The position numbers and the translations under genes were made by a program. A stretch of DNA of 64,000 nucleotides from Chthoniobacteraceae bacterium. Its GTDB lineage: Bacteria; Verrucomicrobiota; Verrucomicrobiia; Chthoniobacterales; Chthoniobacteraceae. Below are positions 1 to 8,853 of this stretch, one piece after another. Location of the stretch: NCBI GenBank assembly GCA_947476045.1, contig CANJNZ010000013.1, positions 1 to 64,000 of the forward strand, read 5' to 3'. Positions within the stretch are counted from its first letter, which is position 1. Each line of letters starts with the position of its first letter. The notes under the pieces are model-generated. The model was given only the letters and a program-made list of their open reading frames with translations. It searched no databases and was not told the DNA's origin.

Positions 1-897
1 AGCGGCTACACGGACATGGCGCTGGGGGTGGCCGGGCTGCTGGGTTACGAACTGTGTGTGAACTTCAATTTTCCGTATTTTGCGGCGAGCATCACGGATT
101 TCTGGAGGAGGTGGCACATGAGTTTGAGTTCGTGGCTGAGGGATTATCTCTACATTTCGCTGGGAGGAAATCGCGGGTCGAAACTTTTCACTTACCGTAA
201 TTTGATGCTGACGATGTTGCTGGGCGGGTTGTGGCACGGGGCGTCGTGGGCGTTCATGTTGTGGGGCGGGTTGCATGGCATCGCGCTCATCTTTCATCGC
301 GAATGGGTGAGGCTGGCCGGAGCGCGGATGATTTCAGCGGCGAAGTGGATCGCAATGCCGCTGACTTTTCTATGGGTGCTGCTCGCCTGGGTGCCTTTCC
401 GCGCAGGGGATACTTATGTGGGCGTAAAGATTCGGATTGGGGACAAGGAAACCCTCGGAGATATCGACATGCCTTCCATTGCCAAAAAACCAATCCGAAT
501 GCTTGGCGACGGTTTTTATGATCAGCAGGGCGAGAAACTTCTCATTCGTCGTGATGCCGTGCAACGCGACCCAGTCACCGGCGATTGGAGCATTGCCGGC
601 CAGTCGGGAAAAATTGTCGCCGAACGGCTTGCAGGTAGTTTCTCCAATACGCTCACTGTCTGGAAGTCCCTTATATCTCCCCAGACTGGCGGGCAAAAGA
701 GCGTTTGTGGCTATGGTGCCCTCATTATCATTGTCATCCTCGCATCCGTGCATTGGTTGAACTTCCATGGTTACCTCAGCCAATGGTGGCGATCCATCCC
801 AGCCTATTGCTTCGCTTCTTTCATGGGTGCCGGAGCCGCTCTTGCGATATTCATGAAGCCGGTGGTCTATAAAGCATTCATCTATTTTCAGTTTTGA
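1..897 (+). CDS. MBOAT-family O-acyltransferase, C-terminal part (5' end outside window)
   Basis: The frame is open from base 1, so 298 C-terminal residues of a longer gene are visible. The opening SGYTDMALG, then FWRRWHMSLSSWLRDYLYI and GGNRG, followed by GGLWHGASW, are the hallmark segments of the AlgI/DltB/PatA branch of membrane-bound O-acyltransferases; the His in LWHGAS is the presumed catalytic residue. Family members move acyl (often acetyl) groups across the membrane onto exported polysaccharides. Several hydrophobic helices are present, and a polar stretch of about 85 residues (roughly 140-225) precedes the last two helices, longer than in typical AlgI. The acceptor cannot be told from this fragment. 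The missing N-terminus and any AlgX/AlgJ-like partner would lie upstream. Confidence 0.88.
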   Translation, partial: SGYTDMALGVAGLLGYELCVNFNFPYFAASITDFWRRWHMSLSSWLRDYLYISLGGNRGSKLFTYRNLMLTMLLGGLWHGASWAFMLWGGLHGIALIFHREWVRLAGARMISAAKWIAMPLTFLWVLLAWVPFRAGDTYVGVKIRIGDKETLGDIDMPSIAKKPIRMLGDGFYDQQGEKLLIRRDAVQRDPVTGDWSIAGQSGKIVAERLAGSFSNTLTVWKSLISPQTGGQKSVCGYGALIIIVILASVHWLNFHGYLSQWWRSIPAYCFASFMGAGAALAIFMKPVVYKAFIYFQF

Positions 898-963
898 TGC
901 CGGACTGAATTTCTTTAGAAAAAGCTACGAATGCGTAGCGATTCTCAATAATAAACGAGAAAG

Positions 964-1025
964 TTATTCACCGATCAAAGCATCATAGATAGGCCTCAGA
1001 GAGGAGTTATTCACAGTTATTCACA
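964..1025. promoter_or_regulatory. Cluster of DnaA-box-like 9-mers
   Basis: Two identical 9-mers TTATTCACA lie at 1007-1015 and 1017-1025, spaced exactly 10 bp, and a third, TTATTCACC, is at 964-972, all in the same orientation. They fit the TTATNCACA DnaA-box pattern. The surrounding spacer (898-1143) is AT-rich compared with the coding DNA around it and holds no gene. No dnaA, dnaN or parAB is in the window, so this could be an origin-related, DnaA-titration or DnaA-regulated site, or chance. Confidence 0.35.
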
Positions 1026-1044
1026 TTATCTGTTAAAAAAATAG

Positions 1045-1074
1045 TTGCACGCCTGTGCCGAATTTTGCTATTTG
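1045..1074 (+). promoter_or_regulatory. Candidate sigma-70 promoter for the porin gene
   Basis: TTGCAC at 1045-1050, an 18-base spacer and an extended -10 (TG, one base, TATTTG) at 1066-1074 precede the porin start by about 70 bases. The leader after it is A/C-rich and has no Shine-Dalgarno sequence. Confidence 0.35.
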
Positions 1075-1143
1075 CCGTCCGTCGCCATAACAGGCACAAA
1101 ACTAAAACACCAAGACACCACCTAAACTAAAACAAAAAACAAC

Positions 1144-2049
1144 ATGACCAAACGCACAATCGCTACGTTATCGGCCTTCGCAGCAGCAGCCTTCATCGGC
1201 AGCACTGCCTACGCTGGAACTCCCGTTAAAGCCAAGGACAGCAAGGCGACTAAAGAAGTCGTCAAGGAATCCTGCATTACCGGTGACCTCGGCGTGGACT
1301 TCACGTCGAACTACATTTCCCGCGGCGTGCCGCAGGAAAATCAGGGCTTCATCAGCCAGCCTTACGCCGATCTTTACTTCAAGATCTATGAAGGCAGTGG
1401 TGCGCTTACCAAAGCGACCATTAACCTCAGCGCATGGAGCAGCGTGCATAATCACCGCAGCCCGTTTGCCGGCTCCACCACTTCGCAGTGGTATGAGTTC
1501 GATTATTCCGCTGGCGTCACGCTCCAGTTCGGCAAGCTCAGCATCACGCCGAGCTTCCTCGCACTTCTGAGCCCGAATGATTCGTTCGCGGACAACTACA
1601 ACGCCAACATCAACTTTTCGTATGATGACAGCGATTTGCTCGGCGCTTTCGCCCTGCATCCTCATGTCACTGTGATGATTGAGCTCGACGGCAAAGCCGG
1701 CACAGGCGCTGAAGAAGGCATCTACTACGAAGTGGGTGTCGCTCCTAGCTTCCAAGCTGGTCCTGCAACCATCAGCCTTCCGATCAATGTCGGTCTCGGC
1801 AGCAATGGATTCTACGGCAACCCAGTTACCGGCACCGGAGATGATACCTTCGGTTATGTCTCGGCTGGCGTGGCAGCGGAACTCCCGCTTCACTTCCTGC
1901 CCGAGTGCCTCGGACAGTGGGCCCTCAAAGCCAACGCCACTTACTATCACCTCGGTGACAACGCGGCCGCCTCTGGCGTGACCAACGGAGTTACTGATGG
2001 CGACAAGGATCAATGGTCCTTCGGCGGCGGAATCGTCGTCCGCTTCTAA
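1144..2049 (+). CDS. TorF-like putative outer-membrane porin (Gcw_chp family)
   Basis: The 301-residue product starts with a signal peptide (Lys-rich start, hydrophobic core, cleavage near AYAG). The mature part begins with GDLGVDFTSNYISRGV, the signature seen in the TIGR02001/Gcw_chp (TorF) family of beta-barrel proteins. Alternating amphipathic strands continue to the end, and the protein ends in an aromatic residue (VVRF), as outer-membrane barrels usually do for BAM recognition. It probably forms a general or solute-specific pore; the substrate is unknown. It is monocistronic, with a candidate promoter upstream and a strong terminator downstream. The A/C-rich leader and strong terminator suggest high expression (inference). 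Confidence 0.85.
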   Translation: MTKRTIATLSAFAAAAFIGSTAYAGTPVKAKDSKATKEVVKESCITGDLGVDFTSNYISRGVPQENQGFISQPYADLYFKIYEGSGALTKATINLSAWSSVHNHRSPFAGSTTSQWYEFDYSAGVTLQFGKLSITPSFLALLSPNDSFADNYNANINFSYDDSDLLGAFALHPHVTVMIELDGKAGTGAEEGIYYEVGVAPSFQAGPATISLPINVGLGSNGFYGNPVTGTGDDTFGYVSAGVAAELPLHFLPECLGQWALKANATYYHLGDNAAASGVTNGVTDGDKDQWSFGGGIVVRF

Positions 2050-2076
2050 GCTCTAACGAGTAAAGATTACAACAAG

Positions 2077-2111
2077 GGCCGGGTAGCGTTTGCTGCCCGG
2101 CCTTTTGTTTT
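2077..2111 (+). terminator. Rho-independent terminator after the porin gene
   Basis: An 11-bp GC-rich stem (arms 2077-2087 and 2092-2102, one G-T wobble) closes a GTTT loop and is followed by a T-rich tail. Confidence 0.85.
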
Positions 2112-2201
2112 CCGTAGATGGTTAAAGCTGAGCATTGGAAGCTTTGGGGATCGTGGCACGGGCAGTGCTAATTCACGGGTTGAAAACGGCCCATATTACA
2201 A

Positions 2202-2606
2202 ATGAACTTCCTTGTTGTTGACGATAACCGCCTCCTAAATCGCTTTCTAACCACCTACTTGCGTAGCAAGGGCCACGGCTGCTCCTCGCTCACTGATAGC
2301 TCGAAGGTTTTGAGTTGGTTGGATTTGAATGCCTGCGACGCCATCATCCTCGATATCGGGATGCCGAAAATTGATGGCATCAGCTTGATTTCCATGATTC
2401 GGGAAAAACTCCCGGCATTGCCTATTGTGATGTTTACCGGCCTTGGCTACGATGAGGATGCGATGCAGGCAGCGCGCAAGGCGGGTGCGAATGGCTACGT
2501 GAGCAAGGGGCTTGGGCCCTCCGAGATTTATTCGGCGTTGATGCGTGTTCTTAGTCAGACGCAGCCAGCCACACCTCCAAAATCAAACGAGGCAGCGGCA
2601 GCATAA
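2202..2606 (+). CDS. Single-domain response regulator (receiver domain only)
   Basis: The 134-residue protein is one CheY-like receiver domain with an Ala-rich tail. The acidic pocket is D7/D8, the phospho-acceptor is D51 (in AIILDIGMP), the switch Thr is T79, the aromatic switch position is Y99 and the invariant Lys is K102, so the domain should be phosphorylatable. There is no DNA-binding or enzymatic output domain, so it would act as a phosphorelay shuttle or bind a partner protein. No histidine kinase is nearby. It converges on aroD with only 7 bases between the stop codons. An ATG start right before the MNFLVVDDN core fits the family exactly. Confidence 0.9.
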   Translation: MNFLVVDDNRLLNRFLTTYLRSKGHGCSSLTDSSKVLSWLDLNACDAIILDIGMPKIDGISLISMIREKLPALPIVMFTGLGYDEDAMQAARKAGANGYVSKGLGPSEIYSALMRVLSQTQPATPPKSNEAAAA

Positions 2607-2613
2607 GCTTTGA

Positions 2614-3339
2614 TTAGATCTGCGAGATCAACTTTTTGAGTTCCCGCGCCTCCCATTGACCAGGGGCATTAGGCTTATCCAAATAGCCGTAATTGAGGAC
2701 GGAACCAGCTTTAGCCAAAGTGAGGCGTGAGACTTTTCCAAAGACGCCCATACCCATCACGGCGCGTGGGCGCGGTTTATTTTGCGAGATGAAATCGAGC
2801 AGCGCGGTGAAATCGCAGACCCTTGTTGTGTTCGTGGCGAGTTTGAAAATATCAGCGCCTGCTTGAAAGGCCGCGCGTTCTCGTTTCAACAAATTCGCAA
2901 GTGGTGGTGTCTTCCCAAAGTGATGATCCGAAACCACCACTTTCACCCCGCGCGATTTTGCAGCAGCGATAACATCAAGAAACGATTTTACGGAACGCAA
3001 TTCCACATCCACCAGCAAGGCTAACGGCTGCAATCGCATTAGCAGCGAACGGCGCGTTGCGAGGGTGAGGCGATTCATTCCACCTTCAGCGGGATGCCGT
3101 GCTGTCAACAGGGCTGGCACTTTCAGTGAGCGGAGTATGTCTTCAATTTCATCTACACGTTGCACCAACGCATCGAGCCGGAATTCTATGATATCCACAT
3201 CTCCGCTCACCAAATCGGTGGCCATGCGCAGGCCCTTTTCTGTATGAACAGTTGCCACTACGTTCGGGCGATTCATAGCGATAGCCGCAATTTTTCTCGC
3301 TCTTTGTGTGGCTTGCGCGGCTATCTTGTGTGACTTCAT
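2614..3339 (-). CDS. aroD: Type I 3-dehydroquinate dehydratase
   Basis: This is the shikimate-pathway enzyme converting 3-dehydroquinate to 3-dehydroshikimate through a Schiff base. Visible family blocks are DIIEFRLDAL, LLTARHPAEGG, the His-containing VVVSDHHFGKTP, the Lys block ADIFKLATNTT and the C-terminal VLNYGYLDKPNAPGQW. The most distal start would run deep into the divergent sugar-transferase gene. The ATG at 3339 (241 residues) or the one at 3276 (220 residues, MNRPNVVATV) suits the family's 220-260-residue range; I chose 3339 with modest certainty. Neither has a clear ribosome-binding site. No other aro gene is adjacent. Confidence 0.88.
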   Translation of the reverse strand: MKSHKIAAQATQRARKIAAIAMNRPNVVATVHTEKGLRMATDLVSGDVDIIEFRLDALVQRVDEIEDILRSLKVPALLTARHPAEGGMNRLTLATRRSLLMRLQPLALLVDVELRSVKSFLDVIAAAKSRGVKVVVSDHHFGKTPPLANLLKRERAAFQAGADIFKLATNTTRVCDFTALLDFISQNKPRPRAVMGMGVFGKVSRLTLAKAGSVLNYGYLDKPNAPGQWEARELKKLISQI

Positions 3340-3349
3340 CCCAAGCAGA

Positions 3350-4741
3350 ATGATCGGACGCCGCCAGGAACTCAATTTACAATTCCTCCAAATCGTGGAC
3401 GCGCTCTTGCTCGCCTTCGCATTTTGGAGCGCCCACACCCTGCGTTTCATGGGTTACGACTGGCGTCTTTTTGATACGGTCATCGCGCCATTCCGCGAAT
3501 TTCAGTGGCTGCTGTTCGTGCTGGTTCCCTTCGGCCCTATTTGCATCGAAGCTCAGGGATTCTATGAGCACCCCACGCGCAAGACATTCGCCAAATCGCT
3601 CGGGCAGCTAGGGCGCGGGGCGCTCGTTGTCGGTCTCATCATCGCTGCTTCCTCGTATTTTTTGAAACTCAACCTTGAGAGTCGTGCAGTCATGCCGCTC
3701 TTTGCTCTCTTTGCTGCGACCCTGATACTGTTTCGCGAGAGGGTCACTATCTCTCGCTATCGCAGGCGGATAAAAACGGGAGCGCTTCGTGAGCCTATCA
3801 TCCTCGCTGGAAGTATCGCTGACATGCATGATTTCCGTCATGCTTTTACCGCAGACCAAGTGATGGAGATCGAGGTAACGGAGGAGATTGATATCCAAAA
3901 GCAAAGTGCGAACGATCTAATCGCGGCACTTCATAAGCATACGGTCGGGCGCGTGATTTTTGTTGGCGACCACACTCAGCTTGGCCGCCTGCAAGAGCAC
4001 ATTGCAGCCTGCGAAATTGAAGGCGTTGAGGCTTGGCTTAGCGCGGACTTTCTTCGCACAGCAATTGCACGTCCTGATTTCGATGCGTTTGGTAACAAGC
4101 CGATGCTCGTATTCCGCGCAGCTCCCAGTGTTTCCTGGGCGCTGTTCATCAAGAGTCTGATCGATCGCGGCATCGCTCTTGTCGCCATCATTCTTCTCTC
4201 ATGGCTCTTTTTGTTGATTGCTCTGATCATCAAAATCACATCTCCGGGACCCGCGATATTTCGACAGTCACGCGGAGGAAAAAACGGGCGCCCATTCCAA
4301 ATTTTGAAATTCCGCACAATGGTGACGGACGCAGAGATGCAGCGCGATGAGCTTGCGCGCATGAATCAAAATAGCGGCCCGGCTTTTAAAAGTGATCGCG
4401 ACCCGCGCATCACTCGGATCGGAAAATATCTACGCAAAACATCCCTCGATGAACTTCCCCAGCTTTGGAATGTTTTTCTTGGCGATATGTCGCTCGTTGG
4501 TCCGCGGCCGCTACCCATTTATGAGGTCGAAAAATTCGAGACCACCGCGCAGCGCCGTCGTCTGAGCATGAAGCCGGGTATCACCTGCCTTTGGCAAATT
4601 TCCGGACGTAGCAACATCACAAGCTTTGAGCGATGGGTGGCCCTTGACCTTGAATACATTGATAACTGGTCCATCTGGCTGGATATCAAAATTCTGTTCC
4701 GCACCATCCCTGTCGTTCTCTTTGGTCGCGGAGCGAAGTAG
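3350..4741 (+). CDS. Exopolysaccharide polyprenyl-phosphate sugar-1-phosphate transferase (WbaP/WcaJ type)
   Basis: The 463-residue protein has four N-terminal membrane helices, a central Rossmann-like segment (about 130-260), a fifth hydrophobic helix near 265-300, and a C-terminal bacterial sugar transferase domain (PF02397). That domain shows [41 protein letters not shown] and [14 protein letters not shown], the standard catalytic blocks. Such enzymes start glycan assembly by loading a hexose-1-phosphate onto undecaprenyl phosphate at the inner membrane. The ATG at 3350 is preferred because it begins just before the first helix and clears the divergent aroD start; an in-frame ATG at 3308 is possible. 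It may belong with the MBOAT gene at the left edge in making an acylated polysaccharide (inference). Confidence 0.9.
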   Translation: MIGRRQELNLQFLQIVDALLLAFAFWSAHTLRFMGYDWRLFDTVIAPFREFQWLLFVLVPFGPICIEAQGFYEHPTRKTFAKSLGQLGRGALVVGLIIAASSYFLKLNLESRAVMPLFALFAATLILFRERVTISRYRRRIKTGALREPIILAGSIADMHDFRHAFTADQVMEIEVTEEIDIQKQSANDLIAALHKHTVGRVIFVGDHTQLGRLQEHIAACEIEGVEAWLSADFLRTAIARPDFDAFGNKPMLVFRAAPSVSWALFIKSLIDRGIALVAIILLSWLFLLIALIIKITSPGPAIFRQSRGGKNGRPFQILKFRTMVTDAEMQRDELARMNQNSGPAFKSDRDPRITRIGKYLRKTSLDELPQLWNVFLGDMSLVGPRPLPIYEVEKFETTAQRRRLSMKPGITCLWQISGRSNITSFERWVALDLEYIDNWSIWLDIKILFRTIPVVLFGRGAK

Positions 4742-4851
4742 CGGGAAAAATCTCCCGTTGCACATAGCGTGAGAAAGTCATTGCCCGATGCGGGAGAGCC
4801 TGCTTTTCTCCGCCGCTCTCGAAATCAACCTCTTAAACTCAATTACCACGA

Positions 4852-4956
4852 ATGGGCTCCATCAAGAAGCGCCGCAAATCGAAAATCAATCGGCACAAAC
4901 GTAAAAAGCGGATGAAACTCAACCGCCACAAGAAGCGTTTGCGCTACAAGAGCTAG
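4852..4956 (+). CDS. 34-residue highly basic protein, AURKAIP1/COX24-like
   Basis: An ATG at 4852 opens a 34-codon frame ending in TAG at 4954-4956. About two thirds of the residues are Lys, Arg or His. The pattern MGSIKKRRKSKINRHKRKKR followed by a second RHKKRLR block resembles the very short AURKAIP1/COX24-domain proteins found in Bacteroidota and Verrucomicrobiota, related to a mitochondrial small-subunit ribosomal protein. It is probably ribosome-associated (inference). It lies between the sugar transferase and the TPR gene, 18 bases before the latter. No Shine-Dalgarno is visible. Confidence 0.72.
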   Translation: MGSIKKRRKSKINRHKRKKRMKLNRHKKRLRYKS

Positions 4957-4974
4957 GCGCTAGGCTGTCGCGCC

Positions 4975-6891
4975 ATGAAGAGGTTTCGCTTGCCCGCAAA
5001 TTTCCGCTGGCTGCGGAGAACGTTTCTATTCGCTGTGTTTTGCACGGCGACCGGTTCTCTTCTATCAGCGCCCAAATCGGCATCGAAAAAATCCGACGCG
5101 AAAACCGCGGAGCTTCCTGTTGCCAAGACGCAGCGTCCACCGGCTACCGACGATTTATACGAGGGGTCTGCGGCAGCGAAGCCGGTGCAGCAAAAGCCCG
5201 TAGTGCCTGCGGAGAATAAGCTCGAAGCGACCATTTCTCCCGGGCCGAAATATGCGGACGCATGGCCGTCCGAATACCGGAAAGCAGAGGCCGATTTGCA
5301 ACTCACGGCGGAATCGGAAAATCGTGCAAACGCGATGGCGGAGTTTGTGCGGGGGCAGGTGGCGAGTGCGAAGGGAGAACCGGATGTTGCACTTGAAGCG
5401 TGGAAGCGCGCTAGTTCGCTCGAACCTGCGAATGCGGATTTGGCGGTGAAGGTTGCTTTTGAACTCGCGAAACGCAACGAGCCGGGTGAGGCCATCCGTA
5501 TTCTCAAAGACAGCATCGCTGCTGCACCAAAGGAGCCGAAAACGCATATCTATCTTTCGCAGATTTACGAAAAAAATCTAAACAAGCACGAACTCGCGAT
5601 TGCCGCAGCGTTGAAGGCCACGGAGGTTGCGCCGGATTATTTTCCATCGTGGGCGGCTGTTTATGAATTGCATGATGGGGCGGGTGACAAAAAGAAAGCG
5701 GCGGATGTCATGGAGAAAGCGTTAAAAAGCCCGGCCAAGAGTGCGGAATACTGGCTGCAGTTCGGCGGGTTTCTGAGGAAAGTTTTTTTGAAGGATGATG
5801 GCACTGCGTCGCCGGAGGAATTGCGACAGATGGAAACTGTTTTTCGCAAGGCCGTGGAATTGAAGCCGGACGATGCAAGTGTGCTCGCGCAGGCAGGCGA
5901 CTTTTTTGCGCTAGCGAGAAACAACAAAGAGGCTCTCGATTTTTACGCGCGCGCGGTGAAGCTGAATCAAGCGCCGACTGACGAGGCGACAAAAAATCTC
6001 CGCGAAAAACATATCCGAGCCCTGCTCGCCAATGATCGCAAGGCGGAGGCGCTACCTTTGCTCGAACAACTCGCGCGCGACCCGGCCACGTCCATGCGGG
6101 GTGACTTGTATGAGTTTCTTGCCGAGCTTTACGAGCAGGCTGGGCAGGTGGATAAGGCGCTGGAGCAATACAAGCAGTCCCTCGTGCTCGATGTGAGCGC
6201 TCCATCGAATCACATCCGCCTCGCGTTTGCGCAAATTCGCGCGAAAAAATTCGACGATGCAATTGCTACGCTCACGAAAGCGCGCAAGAAGTTTCCCAGC
6301 CGACCCGAGATCACCGCGCAGCTTGCCTCTGCGCTGAGTTCCGCCAAACGCCACGCGGAGGCGCTCGCGATGTTTGAAAAAGCTGAGGGGGAAGTGCGAG
6401 GCCGCAACGAGTCGTTATTGAGTGCCAGTCTTTTTGAAATGTGGGCCTTCGCAGCGGAGCGCGCGGGACAGTTCGACAAGGCGGTCGAGCTTTTGAGAAA
6501 AAGCATCGAGAGCAATCCCGACGCGCCCGGTGCTTACAACGATCTCGGCTATATGTGGGTCGAGCGCGGCCTGAATCTCGAAGAGGCCGGCAAGTATATT
6601 AAAAAGGCCATCGAACTGGATGACGACAATGCCGCATATCTCGATTCGCTGGGCTGGTATTTTTTCAAGACTGGGAAATTTGAAGAGGCCAAGCGGGAAT
6701 TACTGAACGCGCTCAGCAAGATGAAGGAAGAGGACGCCACGGTGCTGGAGCATCTCGGCGACACATACGAGCAGCTCGGTAATTTGCGCGAAGCGCTGAA
6801 TCACTGGCAGCGAGCGCTTAAACTCGAACCCGAGAACCCGGATAAGCTGCGCGAGAAAATCGAGGCAGCCAAAAAGAAACAGGGTGCTTGA
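4975..6891 (+). CDS. Exported tetratricopeptide-repeat protein
   Basis: The 638-residue product begins with a basic stretch and hydrophobic core (signal peptide, roughly residues 1-32, ending near LLSAP) and then a Lys/Ala/Pro-rich linker. From about residue 110 to the end it consists of TPR-type helical hairpins; clear units include AYNDLGYMWVERGLNLEEAG, AAYLDSLGWYFFKTGKFEEA and VLEHLGDTYEQLGNLREALN near the C-terminus. The final three repeats resemble those of outer-membrane-biogenesis TPR proteins. It presumably scaffolds protein complexes in the periplasm; no enzymatic domain is seen. The start at 4975 is the one directly before the signal peptide. Confidence 0.85.
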   Translation: MKRFRLPANFRWLRRTFLFAVFCTATGSLLSAPKSASKKSDAKTAELPVAKTQRPPATDDLYEGSAAAKPVQQKPVVPAENKLEATISPGPKYADAWPSEYRKAEADLQLTAESENRANAMAEFVRGQVASAKGEPDVALEAWKRASSLEPANADLAVKVAFELAKRNEPGEAIRILKDSIAAAPKEPKTHIYLSQIYEKNLNKHELAIAAALKATEVAPDYFPSWAAVYELHDGAGDKKKAADVMEKALKSPAKSAEYWLQFGGFLRKVFLKDDGTASPEELRQMETVFRKAVELKPDDASVLAQAGDFFALARNNKEALDFYARAVKLNQAPTDEATKNLREKHIRALLANDRKAEALPLLEQLARDPATSMRGDLYEFLAELYEQAGQVDKALEQYKQSLVLDVSAPSNHIRLAFAQIRAKKFDDAIATLTKARKKFPSRPEITAQLASALSSAKRHAEALAMFEKAEGEVRGRNESLLSASLFEMWAFAAERAGQFDKAVELLRKSIESNPDAPGAYNDLGYMWVERGLNLEEAGKYIKKAIELDDDNAAYLDSLGWYFFKTGKFEEAKRELLNALSKMKEEDATVLEHLGDTYEQLGNLREALNHWQRALKLEPENPDKLREKIEAAKKKQGA

Positions 6892-6953
6892 TTCGTGGTT
6901 AAATAGCCGCTTCGAGAAGTTGAACGATGGCTTCAAAAAAGCGGAAATTCGTT

Positions 6954-6981
6954 TTGACACCCTGATAGCGACTGCTAGTTT
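6954..6981 (+). promoter_or_regulatory. Candidate strong promoter for the tRNA-Thr/tuf operon
   Basis: A consensus TTGACA (6954-6959), a 16-base spacer and TAGTTT (6976-6981) are followed at once by the G/C-only discriminator GCGCGCCCG. GC-rich discriminators are typical of stringently controlled tRNA and translation operons. It lies about 135 bases before tRNA-Thr. Confidence 0.5.
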
Positions 6982-7115
6982 GCGCGCCCGCTTTTCAAAA
7001 AAGGGCGCGAATTTTCCCTGCTCAATTCGGCACCACAATGGCCGCCGCATGGGGCAGGGGTTTTCGTTCTTTTGAAGGGAAGCGCCGGCGCAAGCCGGTC
7101 GTTCTTTGGCACAGT

Positions 7116-7191
<76 letters not shown>

Positions 7192-7269
7192 TGCTGACGG
7201 CAGCGGCGAATGGCCGCGCGAAAGAGCGTCAATTTCAACTAAACACAACACACACACAACTCATCCATC

Positions 7270-8469
7270 ATGGCAAAGGAAGCATTCAAACGCGATAAAC
7301 CCCACGTTAACGTCGGCACCATCGGGCACGTTGACCACGGCAAATCCACACTCACAGCGTCCATCGTTCACGTTCAGTCCCTCAAAGGACTTGCGCAGCC
7401 GATCAGCTACGCAGACATCACCAAGGGCGGCACCGTTCGTGACGACACAAAGACCGTCACCATCGCCGTCTCGCACGTCGAATACAGCAGCGACAACCGC
7501 CACTACGCGCACGTTGATTGCCCCGGACATGCCGACTACGTGAAAAACATGATCACCGGTGCTGCGCAGATGGACGGAGCAATCCTCGTCGTCTCCGCTG
7601 CTGACGGCCCAATGCCTCAGACCCGTGAGCATATCCTTCTTGCCCGTCAGGTCGGCGTGCCTGCGATCGTCGTTTTCCTGAACAAGGTTGACCTCGTCGA
7701 GGACGTGGAACTGCTCGAACTCGTCGAGATGGAAATTCGCGACTTGCTCAACAAATACGAATTCCCCGGCGACACCACGCCAATCGTCAAAGGCTCGGCT
7801 TCGAAGGCTCTCGCTTGCGGCGACGCCGGTCACGCCGATGCGCAGTGCATCACCAACCTGCTCAAGGCAGTGGATGAATTCATCCCGCTTCCCGAGCGTC
7901 CGATTGACCAGCCTTTCCTCATGCCCGTCGAAGACGTGTTTAACATTGAAGGTCGCGGCACTGTCGTCACCGGCCGTGTCGAGCGCGGCATCCTCAAGAA
8001 GACAGAGGAAGTCGAAATCATCGGTCTCCGCGATACGCAGAAGACCATCGTCACCGACATTGAAATGTTCCGTAAGCTTCTCGACGAAGCCCGCGCTGGT
8101 GAGAACGTTGGTGTTCTTCTCCGCGGGATCAAGAAAACCGACGTCGAGCGTGGTCAGGTTCTGGCCAAGCCCGGTTCGGTCAAGCCGCACAAGAAGTTCA
8201 AAGCCGAGATCTACGTCCTCTCCAAGGACGAGGGTGGCCGTCACACGCCGTTCTTCTCGAACTACCGCCCGCAATTCTATTTCCGCACCACGGACGTGAC
8301 CGGCTCGGTCACACTCCCTACCGGTGTGGAGATGGTGATGCCCGGCGACAACGTCGGTGTTGAAGTCGAACTCATGAGCCCTGTCGCCATGGAAAAAACG
8401 ATGCGCTTCGCCATCCGTGAAGGTGGCAAGACCGTCGGCGCAGGCCGCGTGACCGACATCATCGCCTAA
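7270..8469 (+). CDS. tuf: Translation elongation factor Tu
   Basis: The 399-residue GTPase delivers aminoacyl-tRNA to the ribosome. All GTP-binding motifs are intact: GHVDHGKST (residues 19-27), [14 protein letters not shown], and the SA-type motif as GSASKAL. The domain II/III blocks [13 protein letters not shown] and [18 protein letters not shown] are present, and the length fits the family (about 395). The leader between tRNA-Thr and the ATG is almost purely A and C with no Shine-Dalgarno. It lies between tRNA-Thr and tRNA-Trp in an order also known from Chlamydiae. It is the only tuf copy in the window. Confidence 0.98.
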   Translation: MAKEAFKRDKPHVNVGTIGHVDHGKSTLTASIVHVQSLKGLAQPISYADITKGGTVRDDTKTVTIAVSHVEYSSDNRHYAHVDCPGHADYVKNMITGAAQMDGAILVVSAADGPMPQTREHILLARQVGVPAIVVFLNKVDLVEDVELLELVEMEIRDLLNKYEFPGDTTPIVKGSASKALACGDAGHADAQCITNLLKAVDEFIPLPERPIDQPFLMPVEDVFNIEGRGTVVTGRVERGILKKTEEVEIIGLRDTQKTIVTDIEMFRKLLDEARAGENVGVLLRGIKKTDVERGQVLAKPGSVKPHKKFKAEIYVLSKDEGGRHTPFFSNYRPQFYFRTTDVTGSVTLPTGVEMVMPGDNVGVEVELMSPVAMEKTMRFAIREGGKTVGAGRVTDIIA

Positions 8470-8489
8470 ACAACCACTTGCCGAAAACG

Positions 8490-8523
8490 GCGCGTGGTGG
8501 AGTATTTCTCCACCACGCGCTTT
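8490..8523 (+). terminator. Perfect 13-bp hairpin between tuf and tRNA-Trp
   Basis: The arms 8490-8502 and 8508-8520 are exactly complementary around a TATTT loop, followed by only TTT. The short T tail suggests partial termination or an RNA-processing site separating tuf from tRNA-Trp/secE, rather than a full stop. Confidence 0.5.
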
Positions 8524-8541
8524 CGGTTACAAAAACCTGAT

Positions 8542-8617
8542 ACGGCGGTAACTCAATTGGTAGAGTAGCGGTCTCCAAAACCGCCTGTTGGGGGTTCAAG
8601 TCCCTCCCGCCGTGCCA
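8542..8617 (+). tRNA. tRNA-Trp(CCA)
   Basis: Acceptor ACGGCGG/CCGCCGT, D-stem ACTC/GAGT, anticodon stem GCGGT/ACCGC around CTCCAAA (anticodon CCA) and a TTCAAGT T-loop are all visible; the 3' CCA is encoded at 8615-8617. It is placed just before secE, as in many bacteria. Confidence 0.96.
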
Positions 8618-8634
8618 ACCAAAATATTTAGCCC

Positions 8635-8850
8635 ATGTTTGCAAAAATCGCCACCTTCGCCCGCGAAGTAAAAACCGAGTTGCAGAAAGCAACCTGGCCG
8701 TGGGACCCGAAGGAAAAAGCCTTCGGCGCGAAGTATAAGGAGCTCATTGACTCCACGGTCATCGTGATCATCGCCATGATTCTCCTGTCTGCCTTCGTTG
8801 CCATCGCCGACTTTGCATTGCTGGGCATCAACAAACTCCTTTTTTCCTAA
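8635..8850 (+). CDS. secE: Preprotein translocase subunit SecE
   Basis: The 71-residue protein has the short-SecE layout: an amphipathic N-terminal region containing EVKTELQKATWPW, then a single membrane helix (about residues 44-66). The KxTWP block is the conserved cytoplasmic signature. SecE clamps SecY in the inner membrane. Only 3 bases separate it from nusG, so the two are co-transcribed. Confidence 0.94.
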   Translation: MFAKIATFAREVKTELQKATWPWDPKEKAFGAKYKELIDSTVIVIIAMILLSAFVAIADFALLGINKLLFS

Positions 8851-8853
8851 TCC

